Positions 8,315 through 16,881 are shown, counted from the first letter of the stretch. The stretch is DNA of 64,000 nucleotides from Streptomyces paradoxus (GCF_014202475.1 NZ_JACHGV010000004.1:588033-652032); one strand, 5' to 3'. Notes: a model not told the origin generated them from the sequence alone. A program made the numbers and translations.

Positions 8315-8841
8315 AGCCCCGCCGACCGGGCTTCGCCCAGCTCGGTGAGCCGGTCGCGCAGCCGCTCCGCCTCGGCCGGGTCCAGGCCGGGGATGGTTGC
8401 GTCGGTCGCCGCGGCGGCCGTGTGCAGCTGCACGCTGGCCAGCCCGAAGTGCCGCTCGACGGGCCCGGAGGTGACCTCGACCAGCTGCATCCGCCCGTAC
8501 GGCACGACGGTCTCCTCGCGCCACAGCACGCCCCGGCTGATCAGCAGGTCGTCGGCCCGCTCGGCGTACCGCCAGGAACGCCAGTTGCGCTCGGTCATCA
8601 CCCAGCCCCAGGCCAGCAGGGCGAGCGGCGGCAGCGCGAAGGCGGCCCAGGCGGGCCCGGCCAGCAGCCCCGGCAGCAGCCCGGCGGCCAGGGTGATCAG
8701 CCCCAGCCACACCACCAGCAGCAGCCGGCGCATCTTGAGCAGGCCGGGCGGCAGCGCGATCCACACCGGCTCGCCCCCGGCCGCCCCGATCGTGCCCTGC
8801 GACGCGCCCGGTCCCGTGTCCCGCGGACTCCCCGTATCCAT
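8311..8841 (-). CDS. Short membrane PH-domain (bPH2) protein
   Basis: A 176-residue YdbS-like protein. It has a cytoplasmic N-terminus, a hydrophobic hairpin at about residues 38-82 (RRLLLVVWLGLITLAAGL and FALPPLALLAWGW), then one bPH2 domain (LLISRGVLWREETVVPYGRMQLVEV). ATG 8841 is supported by a TACGCT hexamer 6 nt upstream, which predicts a leaderless mRNA. It is coupled by a GTGA overlap to the larger bPH2 gene downstream. The start codon lies only 25 nt from the divergent nuoD-like start, so the two promoters must overlap coding sequence. Confidence 0.85.
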   Translation of the reverse strand: MDTGSPRDTGPGASQGTIGAAGGEPVWIALPPGLLKMRRLLLVVWLGLITLAAGLLPGLLAGPAWAAFALPPLALLAWGWVMTERNWRSWRYAERADDLLISRGVLWREETVVPYGRMQLVEVTSGPVERHFGLASVQLHTAAAATDATIPGLDPAEAERLRDRLTELGEARSAGL

Positions 8842-8847
8842 GGGGCC

Positions 8848-8853
8848 AGCGTA
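8848..8853 (-). promoter_or_regulatory. -10 hexamer for the short PH-protein gene
   Basis: TACGCT on the minus strand, 6 nt before the ATG at 8841. It lies in the 25-nt divergent gap, so the -35 region must fall inside the start of the nuoD-like gene. Confidence 0.45.
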
Positions 8854-8866
8854 CGTAGGAGAGACT

Positions 8867-10024
8867 GTGTCCATGACTCCTACGACGGAGACCATGGTCG
8901 GAATCGGCGGCGCCGCGGAGAGCACCGACATGGTGCTCAACATCGGGCCGCAACACCCGTCCACCCATGGCGTGCTGCGGCTGAAGCTCGTCCTGGACGG
9001 CGAGCGCATCCGGCACGCGGAGCCGGTGATCGGCTACATGCACCGCGGCGCGGAGAAGCTGTTCGAGGCGCGCGACTACCGTCAGATCATCATGCTCGCC
9101 AACCGCCACGACTGGCTGTCGGCGTTCTCCAACGAGCTGGGCGTGGTCCTCGCCGTGGAGCGGATGCTCGGCATGGAGGTCCCCGAGCGCGCGGTGTGGC
9201 TGCGCACGCTGCTCGCCGAGCTGAACCGCGTGCTCAACCACCTGATGTTCCTCGGCTCCTACCCGCTGGAACTGGGCGGTATCACCCCGATCTTCTACGC
9301 CTTCCGGGAGCGCGAGGAGCTCCAGCACGTCATGGAGGAGATCTCCGGCGGGCGGATGCACTACATGTTCAACCGGGTGGGCGGCCTCAAGGAGGACCTG
9401 CCGGCCGGCTGGACCACGCGCGCGCGCACCGCCGTCGCCGACGTGCGCTCCCGCATGGACCGCTTCGACGACCTGGTGCTCGGCAACGAGATCTTCCGCG
9501 GCCGCACGAGGGACGTCGGCGTCCTCACCCCGGAGGCCGTGCACGCGTACGGGGTCAGCGGGCCGATCGGCCGCGCCTCGGGCGTCGACTTCGACCTGCG
9601 CCGGGACGAGCCGTACCTCGCCTACGGCGACCTCCAGGACACGCTGAAGGTGGTCACCCGGCAGGAGGGCGACTGCCTGGCCCGCTTCGAGTGCCTCCTG
9701 GAGCAGACGCACAACGCGCTGGACCTGGCCGACGCCTGCCTGGACCGGCTCGCCGAGCTGCCGCCCGGGCCGGTCAACCAGCGCCTCCCGAAGGTCCTGA
9801 AGGCCCCCGAGGGCCACACGTACGCGTGGACCGAGAACCCCCTCGGCATCAACGGCTACTACCTCGTCAGCAAGGGCGAGAAGACCCCGTACCGGCTGAA
9901 GCTGCGCTCGGCGTCGTACAACAACATCCAGGCGCTGACGGAGCTGCTGCCGGGGACGCTGGTCGCCGACATGGTGGCGATCCTGGGGTCGATGTTCTTC
10001 GTGGTCGGCGACATCGACAAGTAG
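8867..10024 (+). CDS. nuoD2: NuoD-like 49-kDa complex I subunit, stand-alone paralogue
   Basis: A homologue of the NADH-quinone oxidoreductase subunit D (385 residues) that forms the quinone pocket near cluster N2. Family signatures are LNIGPQHPSTHGVLRL, GYMHRGAEKLFE, ANRHDWLSAF, LNHLMFLG, MHYMFNRVGGLKEDLP, and the C-terminal FFVVGDIDK. No other nuo gene is nearby, so this is a second, unlinked copy. GTG 8867 was chosen because AGGAG sits 5 nt before it; an ATG at 8873 is the alternative. The downstream convergent gene encodes a MidA/NDUFAF7 methyltransferase whose eukaryotic homologue modifies this subunit. Confidence 0.9.
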   Translation: MSMTPTTETMVGIGGAAESTDMVLNIGPQHPSTHGVLRLKLVLDGERIRHAEPVIGYMHRGAEKLFEARDYRQIIMLANRHDWLSAFSNELGVVLAVERMLGMEVPERAVWLRTLLAELNRVLNHLMFLGSYPLELGGITPIFYAFREREELQHVMEEISGGRMHYMFNRVGGLKEDLPAGWTTRARTAVADVRSRMDRFDDLVLGNEIFRGRTRDVGVLTPEAVHAYGVSGPIGRASGVDFDLRRDEPYLAYGDLQDTLKVVTRQEGDCLARFECLLEQTHNALDLADACLDRLAELPPGPVNQRLPKVLKAPEGHTYAWTENPLGINGYYLVSKGEKTPYRLKLRSASYNNIQALTELLPGTLVADMVAILGSMFFVVGDIDK

Positions 10025-10045
10025 GGCGCAGCCACCGGCAGGGGC

Positions 10046-11047
10046 TCAGCCCTGGAACGGGTCCGGGATCCCGGCCGGCTGGACCAGCCAGCCGAAGTCG
10101 CCCAGCCCGGCCTCCGCGGTGAGCTCGGCGGCCTCCGAGGCGCTCGCGAGGGCGCGTACGTATGCGGCGGGGTCGGTGGAGGCCAGCGTGAGCGGGGGGC
10201 GCGCACCGGTCACGCCCAGGGCGCGCAGCGCCTCGCGCTGGGGGATCACGTGCCCGCCGGGCAGCGCGCACGCGTCCAGGGCGACATGCGCGGTGATGTC
10301 GCAGGAGCCGTCCGGGACCGGTGTCGTCTCGCGGCCCTCGCGGTAGCCGGTCAGCGTCCCGAACGGGGGCCGGGTGTCCGCCGTGTGCGCGTAGTCCACG
10401 GCCACGGCGAGCCCGCGCCCGAGCGTCGCGACCGCCGCGGCCCACGCCTCGTCCCGGGGCAGCCCGATCTCGGCCCGCAGTCCCTCCTCGCCGGGCAGCG
10501 GCCACCAGCGCCGGAGCCATCGCGCCTGTGCCCCGGCCACCGGCTCCCCGAGCCGCTCGCTCCCGTCCCGCCGGACCAGCACCAGCCGCGCGACGCCCGC
10601 GGCGTCCACCTCCGCGACCTCCAGGGGCACGTTGTCCAGCCACTCGTTGGCGAACAGCAGCCCGGTCGTCCGCTGCGGGGGCTCGGCCAGCCACTCGATC
10701 CGGTGATCGAGCCCGGCCGGCCGCCCGGCGATGTCGACGGCGTACGCGCGCGTGCGGGCCGCCACCTCCGCGGGCAGCGCGGCGAGCACCCCGCCCGTCA
10801 GCTCGCCCCGCCCGGCCGCCATGTCGACGAAGTCCAGGGCGGCGGGCCGCCCCAGCGCCTCGTCGACCCGGCACAGCAACCGTGCCACGGCCCCGGCGAA
10901 CAGCGGCGACGCGTGCACGGACGTCCGGAAGTGCCCGGCCGGTCCCTCCGTGCGCCGGTAGAAGCCCCCCGGCGCGTACAGGGCGTCCTGCGCCGCCGCA
11001 CGCCACCCGCGCCACTCACGCCACTCTTGCCTCGTCCCTGCCGTCAC
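10046..11047 (-). CDS. MidA/NDUFAF7-family SAM-dependent methyltransferase
   Basis: A 333-residue COG1565 protein. It shows ALDFVDMAAGRGELTGG (SAM-binding motif I), LLFANEWLDNVP (the family's conserved NE.LD block), and CDITAHVALDA, a typical DITAHVDF-like motif. In eukaryotes NDUFAF7 symmetrically dimethylates an arginine of NDUFS2, the NuoD homologue, during complex I assembly. Here the gene is convergent with a nuoD paralogue, 21 nt apart. GTG 11047 follows a TAGCCT hexamer by 6 nt. Methylation of NuoD in this organism is inferred, not known. Confidence 0.85.
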   Translation of the reverse strand: MTAGTRQEWREWRGWRAAAQDALYAPGGFYRRTEGPAGHFRTSVHASPLFAGAVARLLCRVDEALGRPAALDFVDMAAGRGELTGGVLAALPAEVAARTRAYAVDIAGRPAGLDHRIEWLAEPPQRTTGLLFANEWLDNVPLEVAEVDAAGVARLVLVRRDGSERLGEPVAGAQARWLRRWWPLPGEEGLRAEIGLPRDEAWAAAVATLGRGLAVAVDYAHTADTRPPFGTLTGYREGRETTPVPDGSCDITAHVALDACALPGGHVIPQREALRALGVTGARPPLTLASTDPAAYVRALASASEAAELTAEAGLGDFGWLVQPAGIPDPFQG

Positions 11048-11053
11048 CGGCCC

Positions 11054-11059
11054 AGGCTA
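11054..11059 (-). promoter_or_regulatory. -10 hexamer for leaderless midA-like mRNA
   Basis: TAGCCT on the minus strand, 6 nt before the GTG at 11047. No ribosome site is visible between them. Confidence 0.45.
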
Positions 11060-11152
11060 TGCGGACACAACGAACGCAACTCCACCTTGCGGAGTACGCG
11101 CGCCCGGTGCGGATCGGTCCTCCGGTTGACCCCTGCACCTATCGCGCTTCCC

Positions 11153-11158
11153 TACGCT
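11153..11158 (+). promoter_or_regulatory. -10 hexamer for leaderless histidine kinase mRNA
   Basis: TACGCT, 7 nt before the GTG at 11166. A TTGACC lies at 11126-11131, but its 21-nt spacing is long for a -35 box. Confidence 0.45.
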
Positions 11159-11165
11159 GGGTTAC

Positions 11166-12359
11166 GTGCAGCGCCTCTATGACTTCCTCCGCAGGCACCC
11201 GATGTGGGTCGACGGCTTCTGGGCCGTGGTCCTCCTCGGGATTTCGGTGCTGGGCGGGGCCGCCGGCGAGCGGATCGGCCCGTGGGCCGCTGTCCTTCCG
11301 GTCACGCTGCTGCTGAGCCTCGTGGTCGCGCTGCGCCGCCGGATGCCGGAGAAGATGCTGCTGCTGGCGGCCGCGGTCGGCGTGGTGCAGCTGGTGACCG
11401 ACGTCGCGATCCTGCCCGCCGACTTCGCCATGCTGGTGATCGTCTACACGGTCGCGGTGGAAGGTGCCCGCTGGGCCTCCCGCTTCGCGCTGGTCGCCGG
11501 TCTGTGCGCGGCCCCCCTGGCGCAGCTGCGCTGGTCGAACGAGCAGACGGGTGTGGCGGGCGACATCGCCCTGGCGGTCCTCCAGACCGTCCCCTTCGCC
11601 CTCGCCTGGGTGCTCGGCGACTCCATCCGCACCCGGCGCGCCTACTTCGCGCAGCTGGAGGAGCGGGCCGCCCGCCTGGAGAAGGAGCGCGAGGCGCAGT
11701 CCAAGGTCGCCGTCGCCGCCGAACGGGCCCGGATCGCCCGCGAGTTGCACGACGTCGTCGCGCACAACGTCTCGGTGATGGTGGTTCAGGCGGACGGCGC
11801 CGCCTATGTCCTCGATGCCGCGCCCGACCAGGCGAAGAAGGCCCTGGAGACCATCTCCTCCACCGGCCGCCAGGCCCTCGCCGAGATGCGCCGCCTGCTC
11901 GGCGTGCTGCGCACCGGCGAGCACCAGGAAGCCGGCGAGTACGTGCCGCAGCCCGACGTGCAGCAGATCGAGGACCTCGTCGAGCAGTGCCGCACCTCCG
12001 GACTGCCCGTCGACTTCAAGGTCGAGGGCACGGCCCGCCCGCTGCCCAGCGGCGTCGAGCTCACCGCCTACCGCATCGTGCAGGAGGCGCTCACCAACAC
12101 CCGCAAACACGGCGGCCCCAACGCGGGCGCGAGCGTCCGCCTGGTCTACTTCGACGACGGCCTCGGCCTGCTCGTCGAGGACGACGGCAAGGGCGCCCCG
12201 CACGAGCTGTACGAGGAGGGCGGGTTCGACGGCCAGGGCCACGGTCTGATCGGCATGCGCGAGCGGGTCGGTATGGTCGGCGGCACCCTGGACGCGGGTC
12301 CGCGCCCGGGCGGAGGATTCCGCATCAGTGCCCTGCTGCCGCTCAAACCCGCGCACTGA
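11166..12359 (+). CDS. NarL-type sensor histidine kinase
   Basis: A 397-residue membrane kinase. Five or so hydrophobic helices occupy about residues 15-150, followed by a short coiled linker. A HisKA_3 dimerisation domain carries the phosphorylated His195 in ARIARELHDVVAHN, and the HATPase_c domain has the N-box VQEALTNTRKHG and G-boxes VEDDGKGAP and GHGLIGMRERV. It has almost no external loop, so it probably senses a signal within the membrane. The response regulator follows 57 nt downstream. The signal is unknown. Confidence 0.92.
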   Translation: MQRLYDFLRRHPMWVDGFWAVVLLGISVLGGAAGERIGPWAAVLPVTLLLSLVVALRRRMPEKMLLLAAAVGVVQLVTDVAILPADFAMLVIVYTVAVEGARWASRFALVAGLCAAPLAQLRWSNEQTGVAGDIALAVLQTVPFALAWVLGDSIRTRRAYFAQLEERAARLEKEREAQSKVAVAAERARIARELHDVVAHNVSVMVVQADGAAYVLDAAPDQAKKALETISSTGRQALAEMRRLLGVLRTGEHQEAGEYVPQPDVQQIEDLVEQCRTSGLPVDFKVEGTARPLPSGVELTAYRIVQEALTNTRKHGGPNAGASVRLVYFDDGLGLLVEDDGKGAPHELYEEGGFDGQGHGLIGMRERVGMVGGTLDAGPRPGGGFRISALLPLKPAH

Positions 12360-12416
12360 CGCCGGCACACGCCCCCGACTGACACCTGTAACGACCCCCG
12401 ATAGGGAAGAGGCCCG

Positions 12417-13085
12417 ATGACGATCCGCGTGATGCTCGTCGACGACCAGGTGCTGCTGCGCACCGGGTTCCGGATGGTGCTCGCCGCCCAGCCGGACATG
12501 GAGGTCGTGGCGGAGGCGGGCGACGGCGTCGAGGCCCTCCAGGAACTGCGCACGACCGAGGTCGACGTGGTGTTGATGGACGTCCGCATGCCGAAACTCG
12601 ACGGGGTGGAGACGACCCGCCGGATCTGCGAGGACACCGACCCGCCGAAGGTGCTCATCCTGACCACGTTCGACCTCGACGAGTACGCCTTCTCCGGGCT
12701 GAAGGCGGGCGCCTCCGGCTTCATGCTCAAGGACGTGCCGCCGGCCGACCTCCTGGCCGCGATCAGGTCCGTGCACAGCGGCGACGCGGTCGTGGCGCCC
12801 TCCACCACCCGGCGCCTGCTGGACCGCTTCGCACCGATGCTGCCGGGCACCCAGCAGCCGCAGCACAAGGAGCTGGAGCGGCTCACCGAGCGGGAGCGCG
12901 AGGTCATGGTGCTGGTCGCGCAGGGGCTGTCCAACGGCGAGATCGCGGCACGCCTGGTGCTGTCGGAGGCGACGGTGAAGACGCACGTGGGCCGCATCCT
13001 GACCAAGCTCGGGCTCCGGGACCGGGTGCAGGTCGTGGTGCTGGCCTACGAGACGGGGCTCGTGCGGGCCGGCGGGCACGGCTGA
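12417..13085 (+). CDS. NarL/FixJ-type response regulator
   Basis: 222 residues: a receiver domain with DD at 9-10, phospho-accepting Asp55 in VLMDVRMPKLDG, and Lys in MLKDVPP, then a LuxR-type HTH (LTEREREVMVLVAQGLSNGEIAARL...TVKTHVGRILTKL). A GGAAGAGG ribosome site lies just upstream of the ATG. It is the partner of the kinase at 11166-12359. Target genes are not evident from the neighbourhood. Confidence 0.93.
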   Translation: MTIRVMLVDDQVLLRTGFRMVLAAQPDMEVVAEAGDGVEALQELRTTEVDVVLMDVRMPKLDGVETTRRICEDTDPPKVLILTTFDLDEYAFSGLKAGASGFMLKDVPPADLLAAIRSVHSGDAVVAPSTTRRLLDRFAPMLPGTQQPQHKELERLTEREREVMVLVAQGLSNGEIAARLVLSEATVKTHVGRILTKLGLRDRVQVVVLAYETGLVRAGGHG

Positions 13086-13109
13086 CCCGCGGCCCGGGCC
13101 GCCTGCCGG

Positions 13110-14216
13110 CTACCTGAGGATCCCCTCCAGGAACTCGCTGCCGAGCCGGGCCACCACTGTCACGTCCAGCTGGTGCAGGACGTAGCGGCCGCGGCGGCGG
13201 GTGGTGATCAGACCCGCCTTCTTCAGCACGGCCAGATGCCGGGATATCTCCGGGGCCGTCATGCCGTGCGCCTGCGCCAGCTCGCTGGTGGTGTGCGCGC
13301 TGCGGGCCAGATGGCGGCACATGCGCATCCGCACCGGGTGGGACAGCGCGGTCATCCGCATGGCCAGCTGTTCCAGCGTCTGCGGTGCGGCGAGCTCCGG
13401 GGAGCCGACCGGGTAGTGCAGCACCGGCCGCCAGCCGTAGCGGTGCAGGACCATCAGATGCGGCCAGCCGAGGCTGGTCGGGACGAGCAGCAGGCCGCCG
13501 TCGCCCGTGGCCGTACGGCCGTCGCCCAGCTTGTCGACCGAGATCCGGTCAGCCGTCTCGTCGAGCGTGATCGCCGGGGACACCGCGGCCAGCGCCCCGG
13601 CCAGGCCCTTGCGCCGCAGCAGGTCCGTCTTGTGCCGGGCGTCCGCCGCCAGCTGGTGGCGCAGCCGGGACCAGGCCTCCGCGAAGAACGCCTCGTCGCA
13701 GTCCCGGAGGAACTGCCGCAGCCAGGCCCGGATCCTGGGCGGATCGGCCAGCAGGCGCTCGCCGAAGCGCAGTTGCCGCGGTCCGCGCGCCGCGGCCAGG
13801 TCCAGTGCCCGGCGGCGCGTCTCCTCGTCGGACAGCGCCGTCGGCCCGCACTCGCCGTAGCCCACGGCACAGGTGAACTCCAGCGCCGCGTCCACGAACT
13901 GCTCGTCGGACAGCTTGTCGAGCTGGTCCAGCTCCTCGGCGAGGGTGGCCGCCGGCAGCGCGTGCCGGTCCGGCAGACCCGCCCAGGGCAGGAACAGGTC
14001 CGAGAACGTCGTCCGCCACAGGAAGTCCGCCTCGCACATCCGGTCGGCCAGATGCGGGTCGAGCCGGGCCGTCACGCCCGTCACCCAGCCCTGCAGGCCC
14101 GGGTGGTGCGCCGGTTCGGACAGCGCGTGCAGCGCCATGCCGAGCTCGGCCAGGGGCGAGGGCACGACGGCGACCTCCTCCGGACGCAGCCCCGCGATGT
14201 CGATGTGCACGCTCAT
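13110..14216 (-). CDS. ArsR-family regulator with DUF5937-type N-terminal domain
   Basis: A 368-residue transcription factor. The first 280 residues form a large alpha-rich domain of unknown function seen in Streptomyces ArsR-like proteins. The C-terminal winged helix (about 285-360) reads MTALSHPVRMRMCRHLARSAHTTSELA, then GMTAPEISRHLAVLKKAGLITTRRRGRYVLHQL. The usual ArsR metal-binding ELCVC motif is absent, so it is unlikely to sense arsenic. A perfect 11-bp inverted repeat lies in its divergent promoter region and is the likely operator. ATG 14216 (MSVHID) was preferred over an in-frame GTG at 14231. Confidence 0.85.
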   Translation of the reverse strand: MSVHIDIAGLRPEEVAVVPSPLAELGMALHALSEPAHHPGLQGWVTGVTARLDPHLADRMCEADFLWRTTFSDLFLPWAGLPDRHALPAATLAEELDQLDKLSDEQFVDAALEFTCAVGYGECGPTALSDEETRRRALDLAAARGPRQLRFGERLLADPPRIRAWLRQFLRDCDEAFFAEAWSRLRHQLAADARHKTDLLRRKGLAGALAAVSPAITLDETADRISVDKLGDGRTATGDGGLLLVPTSLGWPHLMVLHRYGWRPVLHYPVGSPELAAPQTLEQLAMRMTALSHPVRMRMCRHLARSAHTTSELAQAHGMTAPEISRHLAVLKKAGLITTRRRGRYVLHQLDVTVVARLGSEFLEGILR

Positions 14217-14252
14217 GCCCTCATGGTGCACGCGGCCACTGACAACGCCCCC

Positions 14253-14279
14253 GTCGATTGACGGGCCTCGTCAATCGAC
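14253..14279. promoter_or_regulatory. Perfect inverted repeat, likely ArsR-family operator
   Basis: GTCGATTGACG, 5-nt spacer GGCCT, CGTCAATCGAC: 11 perfect base pairs. It lies between the divergent ArsR-like gene (start 14216) and the 67-codon gene (start 14376). ATTGACG/CGTCAAT half-sites are typical of winged-helix ArsR operators, and TTGACG could also be a rightward -35 box that the regulator would block. Confidence 0.7.
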
Positions 14280-14375
14280 GCGACGCCGGGTGCGGCGCGG
14301 GCGCACGGTGGGACCACGGGGGCAGCCGCGGAGCCTTCGGACCTCCATCACCCCGTCCCCCAGAGGCGATTCACC

Positions 14376-14579
14376 ATGAGCATCACGCAGCAGTACCTCC
14401 TCGACGCCTACCGCGCGCACTCCCTCGGTGAGCCCGTCCCGCCCGCGCCGGGCACCCACGACCGGCGGGTCGTACGGGAGTGGCGCGGCGAACGGCGGTT
14501 GCGCGCCGTCCTCGCGGGCCGCCCGGTCCGCCACCGGTTCCGGGACGCCCTGGGCCGGTGGCGGCGCCGCCCTACCTGA
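14376..14579 (+). CDS. Small basic hypothetical protein (67 aa)
   Basis: A 67-residue protein with an N-terminal SITQQYLLDAYRAHSLGEP segment and an Arg-rich C-terminus (about 25 percent Arg). An AGAGG ribosome site sits 9 nt upstream of the ATG. No signal peptide or membrane helix is seen. It is divergent from the ArsR-family gene and directly downstream of that regulator's predicted operator, so it is the likeliest regulated target. Its end overlaps the convergent threonine aldolase gene by 8 nt. The function is unknown. Confidence 0.6.
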   Translation: MSITQQYLLDAYRAHSLGEPVPPAPGTHDRRVVREWRGERRLRAVLAGRPVRHRFRDALGRWRRRPT

Positions 14580-15753
14580 CCTGCTCCGGCAGCCGGGCCA
14601 CGAACTCCGCCACCGCCGCCTTCACGTCCTCGGCGGTCCACTCCAGCCCGGCGGCCCGCACATGCACCTCGGTCAGCGCCAGCCCGGGCCCGCCCCGGTC
14701 CCAGGCGCTGCCGAACAGCATGACCCCCGTTTCCCCAGCCGCCCGCACCGCGGCCTCCCCGAGGACGTCCGGCTCGTACGGCAGCCACACCTGGAAGTCG
14801 TGGGTGTGAGGCACCTCCGGGTGCACGCGCGCCCACGGCACCCCGGCCGCCGCGAAGCCCTCGCGCAGGGCGGCGGCCACCACGCGCGCGTGGGCCACGT
14901 ACTCCGGCAGCCGGGGCAGCTGCCGCTCCAGCCCGACCAGCGCCGACAGCGCCGTGGGGAACTGCTGGAAGACCATCCCGCCGTACCGGTGGCGCCAGGC
15001 CTTCGCCTCCTCGACGAGCTCCGCGGGGCCCGCGAGCGCCGCGCCGCCGAACGCCTCGAGGGACTTGTAGAACGAGACGTAGACGCTGTCGGCCAGGCCC
15101 GCGATCTCCGACAGGGGCCGGCCGAAGTGGACGGTGGACTCCCAGAGCCGGGCCCCGTCGAAGTGCACCACCGCGTCCCGGTCCCGCGCGGCCTGGACGA
15201 CCTCGGTGAGCTCCTCCCAGGCGGGCAGCACGAAACCGGCGTCCCGCAGGGGCAGTTCCAGCATCAGCGCCCCGAAGGGCTCCTCGAAGTCGCGTACCTC
15301 GGCGGCGGTCGGAAGCCGCGGCTCGCTCGTCAGCCGCAGCGTGCGCAGGCCCCCGAGCTCGCTGAACGCGTTCCGCTCGTGCACCTCGGGATGGCTGAGC
15401 GCGTGCAGGGCGACAGCCGGGTTCCCGGTGCGGCCCGCCCAGCAGCGCAGGGCCACCTGCTGGGCCATCGTGCCCGTCGGGAAGAACGCGGCTGCCTCGG
15501 TGCCGAGCAGCCCGGCGACCTTCGTCTCCAGCGCCTCGACGACACCGTCGCCGTACACGTCGGACAGCTGGTCGAGGTCGTGGACGGCCGCTGCCTTCTC
15601 CAGCAGCGCCAGGCGTTCCCGGAGGGTCTGCTGGAAGCCGAAGCGCGCGAACACACGCCGGGCCCTGTGATGGGCGGCCAGCCGCCGCTCGCGCAGCGGT
15701 GCGCCCCTGCCCTCGTGCGTCACCGGGTCGTCGTGTTCCGCCGTATCGGTCAT
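14572..15753 (-). CDS. Threonine aldolase-family PLP enzyme (beta-eliminating lyase fold)
   Basis: A 393-residue fold-type I PLP enzyme resembling low-specificity L-threonine aldolase, which splits threonine or allo-threonine to glycine and acetaldehyde. VYGDGVVEALETKVAGLLGTEAAAFFPTGTMAQQVAL matches the N-terminal signature. HFDGARLWES holds the PLP-nitrogen Asp, and VSFYKSLEAFGGAAL carries the Schiff-base lysine. Related enzymes split other beta-hydroxy amino acids, so the exact substrate is inferred. The upstream 180 nt shared with the DUF2520 operon holds the divergent promoters. Confidence 0.82.
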   Translation of the reverse strand: MTDTAEHDDPVTHEGRGAPLRERRLAAHHRARRVFARFGFQQTLRERLALLEKAAAVHDLDQLSDVYGDGVVEALETKVAGLLGTEAAAFFPTGTMAQQVALRCWAGRTGNPAVALHALSHPEVHERNAFSELGGLRTLRLTSEPRLPTAAEVRDFEEPFGALMLELPLRDAGFVLPAWEELTEVVQAARDRDAVVHFDGARLWESTVHFGRPLSEIAGLADSVYVSFYKSLEAFGGAALAGPAELVEEAKAWRHRYGGMVFQQFPTALSALVGLERQLPRLPEYVAHARVVAAALREGFAAAGVPWARVHPEVPHTHDFQVWLPYEPDVLGEAAVRAAGETGVMLFGSAWDRGGPGLALTEVHVRAAGLEWTAEDVKAAVAEFVARLPEQVR

Positions 15754-15933
15754 GCCCGGGATCCTCCCGCGCGCGGGCGGCCCCGGGCATCCGCATTTCC
15801 GTGGGCCGTCCCGGTGCTGCCGCACGGGCGTGCACAGCCTGTGGACGACCGAACGCCCCCGAACCGATCGCGTTAACATGACGAGAAATCGTCCGGTACC
15901 CGGAGCGGACTGGAACGGGAAGGCCGCCGTCGA

Positions 15934-16881
15934 GTGAACACAACCCCACAGCCAGACCCCAAGGACCGCCCCGCGCGGCTCACCGTCGGCGTCGTCGGCG
16001 CCGGCCGCGTGGGTCCCGCGCTGGCGGCGTCCCTGCAGCTCGCCGGGCACCGCCCGGTCGCCGTCTCCGCCGTCTCGGACGCGTCCCGGCGCCGCGCCGG
16101 GCAACTGCTGCCCGACGTACCGGTGATGCCGCCCGCCGAGGTCCTCCAGCGGGCCGACCTGGTGCTGCTGACCGTTCCCGACGACGCCCTGCCCGGCCTG
16201 GTCGCCGGCCTCGCCGACACCGGGTCCGTACGGCCGGGCCAGCTCCTCGTCCACACCTCCGGGCGGTACGGCGCGCGGGTCCTCGACCCCGCCCTGCGCG
16301 CGGGCGCCCTGCCGCTCGCCCTGCATCCCGCGATGACCTTCACGGGCACGCCCGTGGACGTCCAGCGCCTGGCCGGCTGCTCCTTCGGCGTCACCGCGCC
16401 CGAGGAACTGCGCCTGGCCGCCGAGGCCCTGGTCATCGAGATGGGCGGCGAGCCGGAGTGGATCGCCGAGGAGAACCGGCCGCTCTACCACGCGGCCCTC
16501 GCCCTGGGGGCCAACCACCTGGTCACGCTGGTCGCCCAGTCCATGGAGCTGCTGAGCGCCGCCGGCGTCTCGGCCCCCGACCGGATGCTCGGCCCACTGC
16601 TCGGCGCGGCCCTGGACAACGCCCTGCGCTCCGGCGACGGCGCCCTCACCGGCCCGGTCGCGCGCGGGGACGCGGGCACCGTCGCCGCGCACGTCACCGA
16701 GCTGCGCCGGCACGCCCCGCAGACCGTCGCCGGCTACCTGGCGATGGCCCGCGCGACCGCCGACCGGGCCCTGGCCCACGGCCTGCTCAAGCCGGAACTC
16801 GCCGAGGACCTCCTCGGGGTACTCGCCGACGGCACCGACGGCACCGACGGCACCGACGGCACCGAAGGGGACGCCCGATGA
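15934..16881 (+). CDS. Rossmann-like DUF2520 protein heading the pan/nad operon
   Basis: 315 residues. An NAD(P)-binding Rossmann domain (VGVVGAGRVGPALAASLQLAGH, then LVLLTVPDDALP) is followed by a helical DUF2520 domain with NRPLYHAALALGANHLVTLVAQ and GPLLGAALDNAL. The architecture resembles 6-phosphogluconate/ketopantoate-reductase-like dehydrogenases. Its position immediately before panC raises the possibility of a pantothenate-pathway reductase, which is untested. The GTG at 15934 follows a GGAAGG ribosome site. The C-terminus carries an Asp-Gly-Thr repeat. The stop overlaps panC (ATGA). Confidence 0.85.
   Translation: MNTTPQPDPKDRPARLTVGVVGAGRVGPALAASLQLAGHRPVAVSAVSDASRRRAGQLLPDVPVMPPAEVLQRADLVLLTVPDDALPGLVAGLADTGSVRPGQLLVHTSGRYGARVLDPALRAGALPLALHPAMTFTGTPVDVQRLAGCSFGVTAPEELRLAAEALVIEMGGEPEWIAEENRPLYHAALALGANHLVTLVAQSMELLSAAGVSAPDRMLGPLLGAALDNALRSGDGALTGPVARGDAGTVAAHVTELRRHAPQTVAGYLAMARATADRALAHGLLKPELAEDLLGVLADGTDGTDGTDGTEGDAR
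16828..16863 (+). repeat. Four tandem 9-bp units in the DUF2520 gene
   Basis: Four exact copies of GACGGCACC, coding Asp-Gly-Thr repeats near the C-terminus. Copy number is likely to vary by slippage in units that keep the reading frame. Confidence 0.85.

Noticed and set aside
6980..9817. 945-codon minus-strand open frame
   Set aside because: Its upstream part is the antisense of nuoD2; only 6980-8314 has family similarity and a GTGA-coupled start.
11126..11158. TTGACC/TACGCT as a standard promoter
   Set aside because: The 21-nt spacer is too long; only the -10 hexamer was kept.
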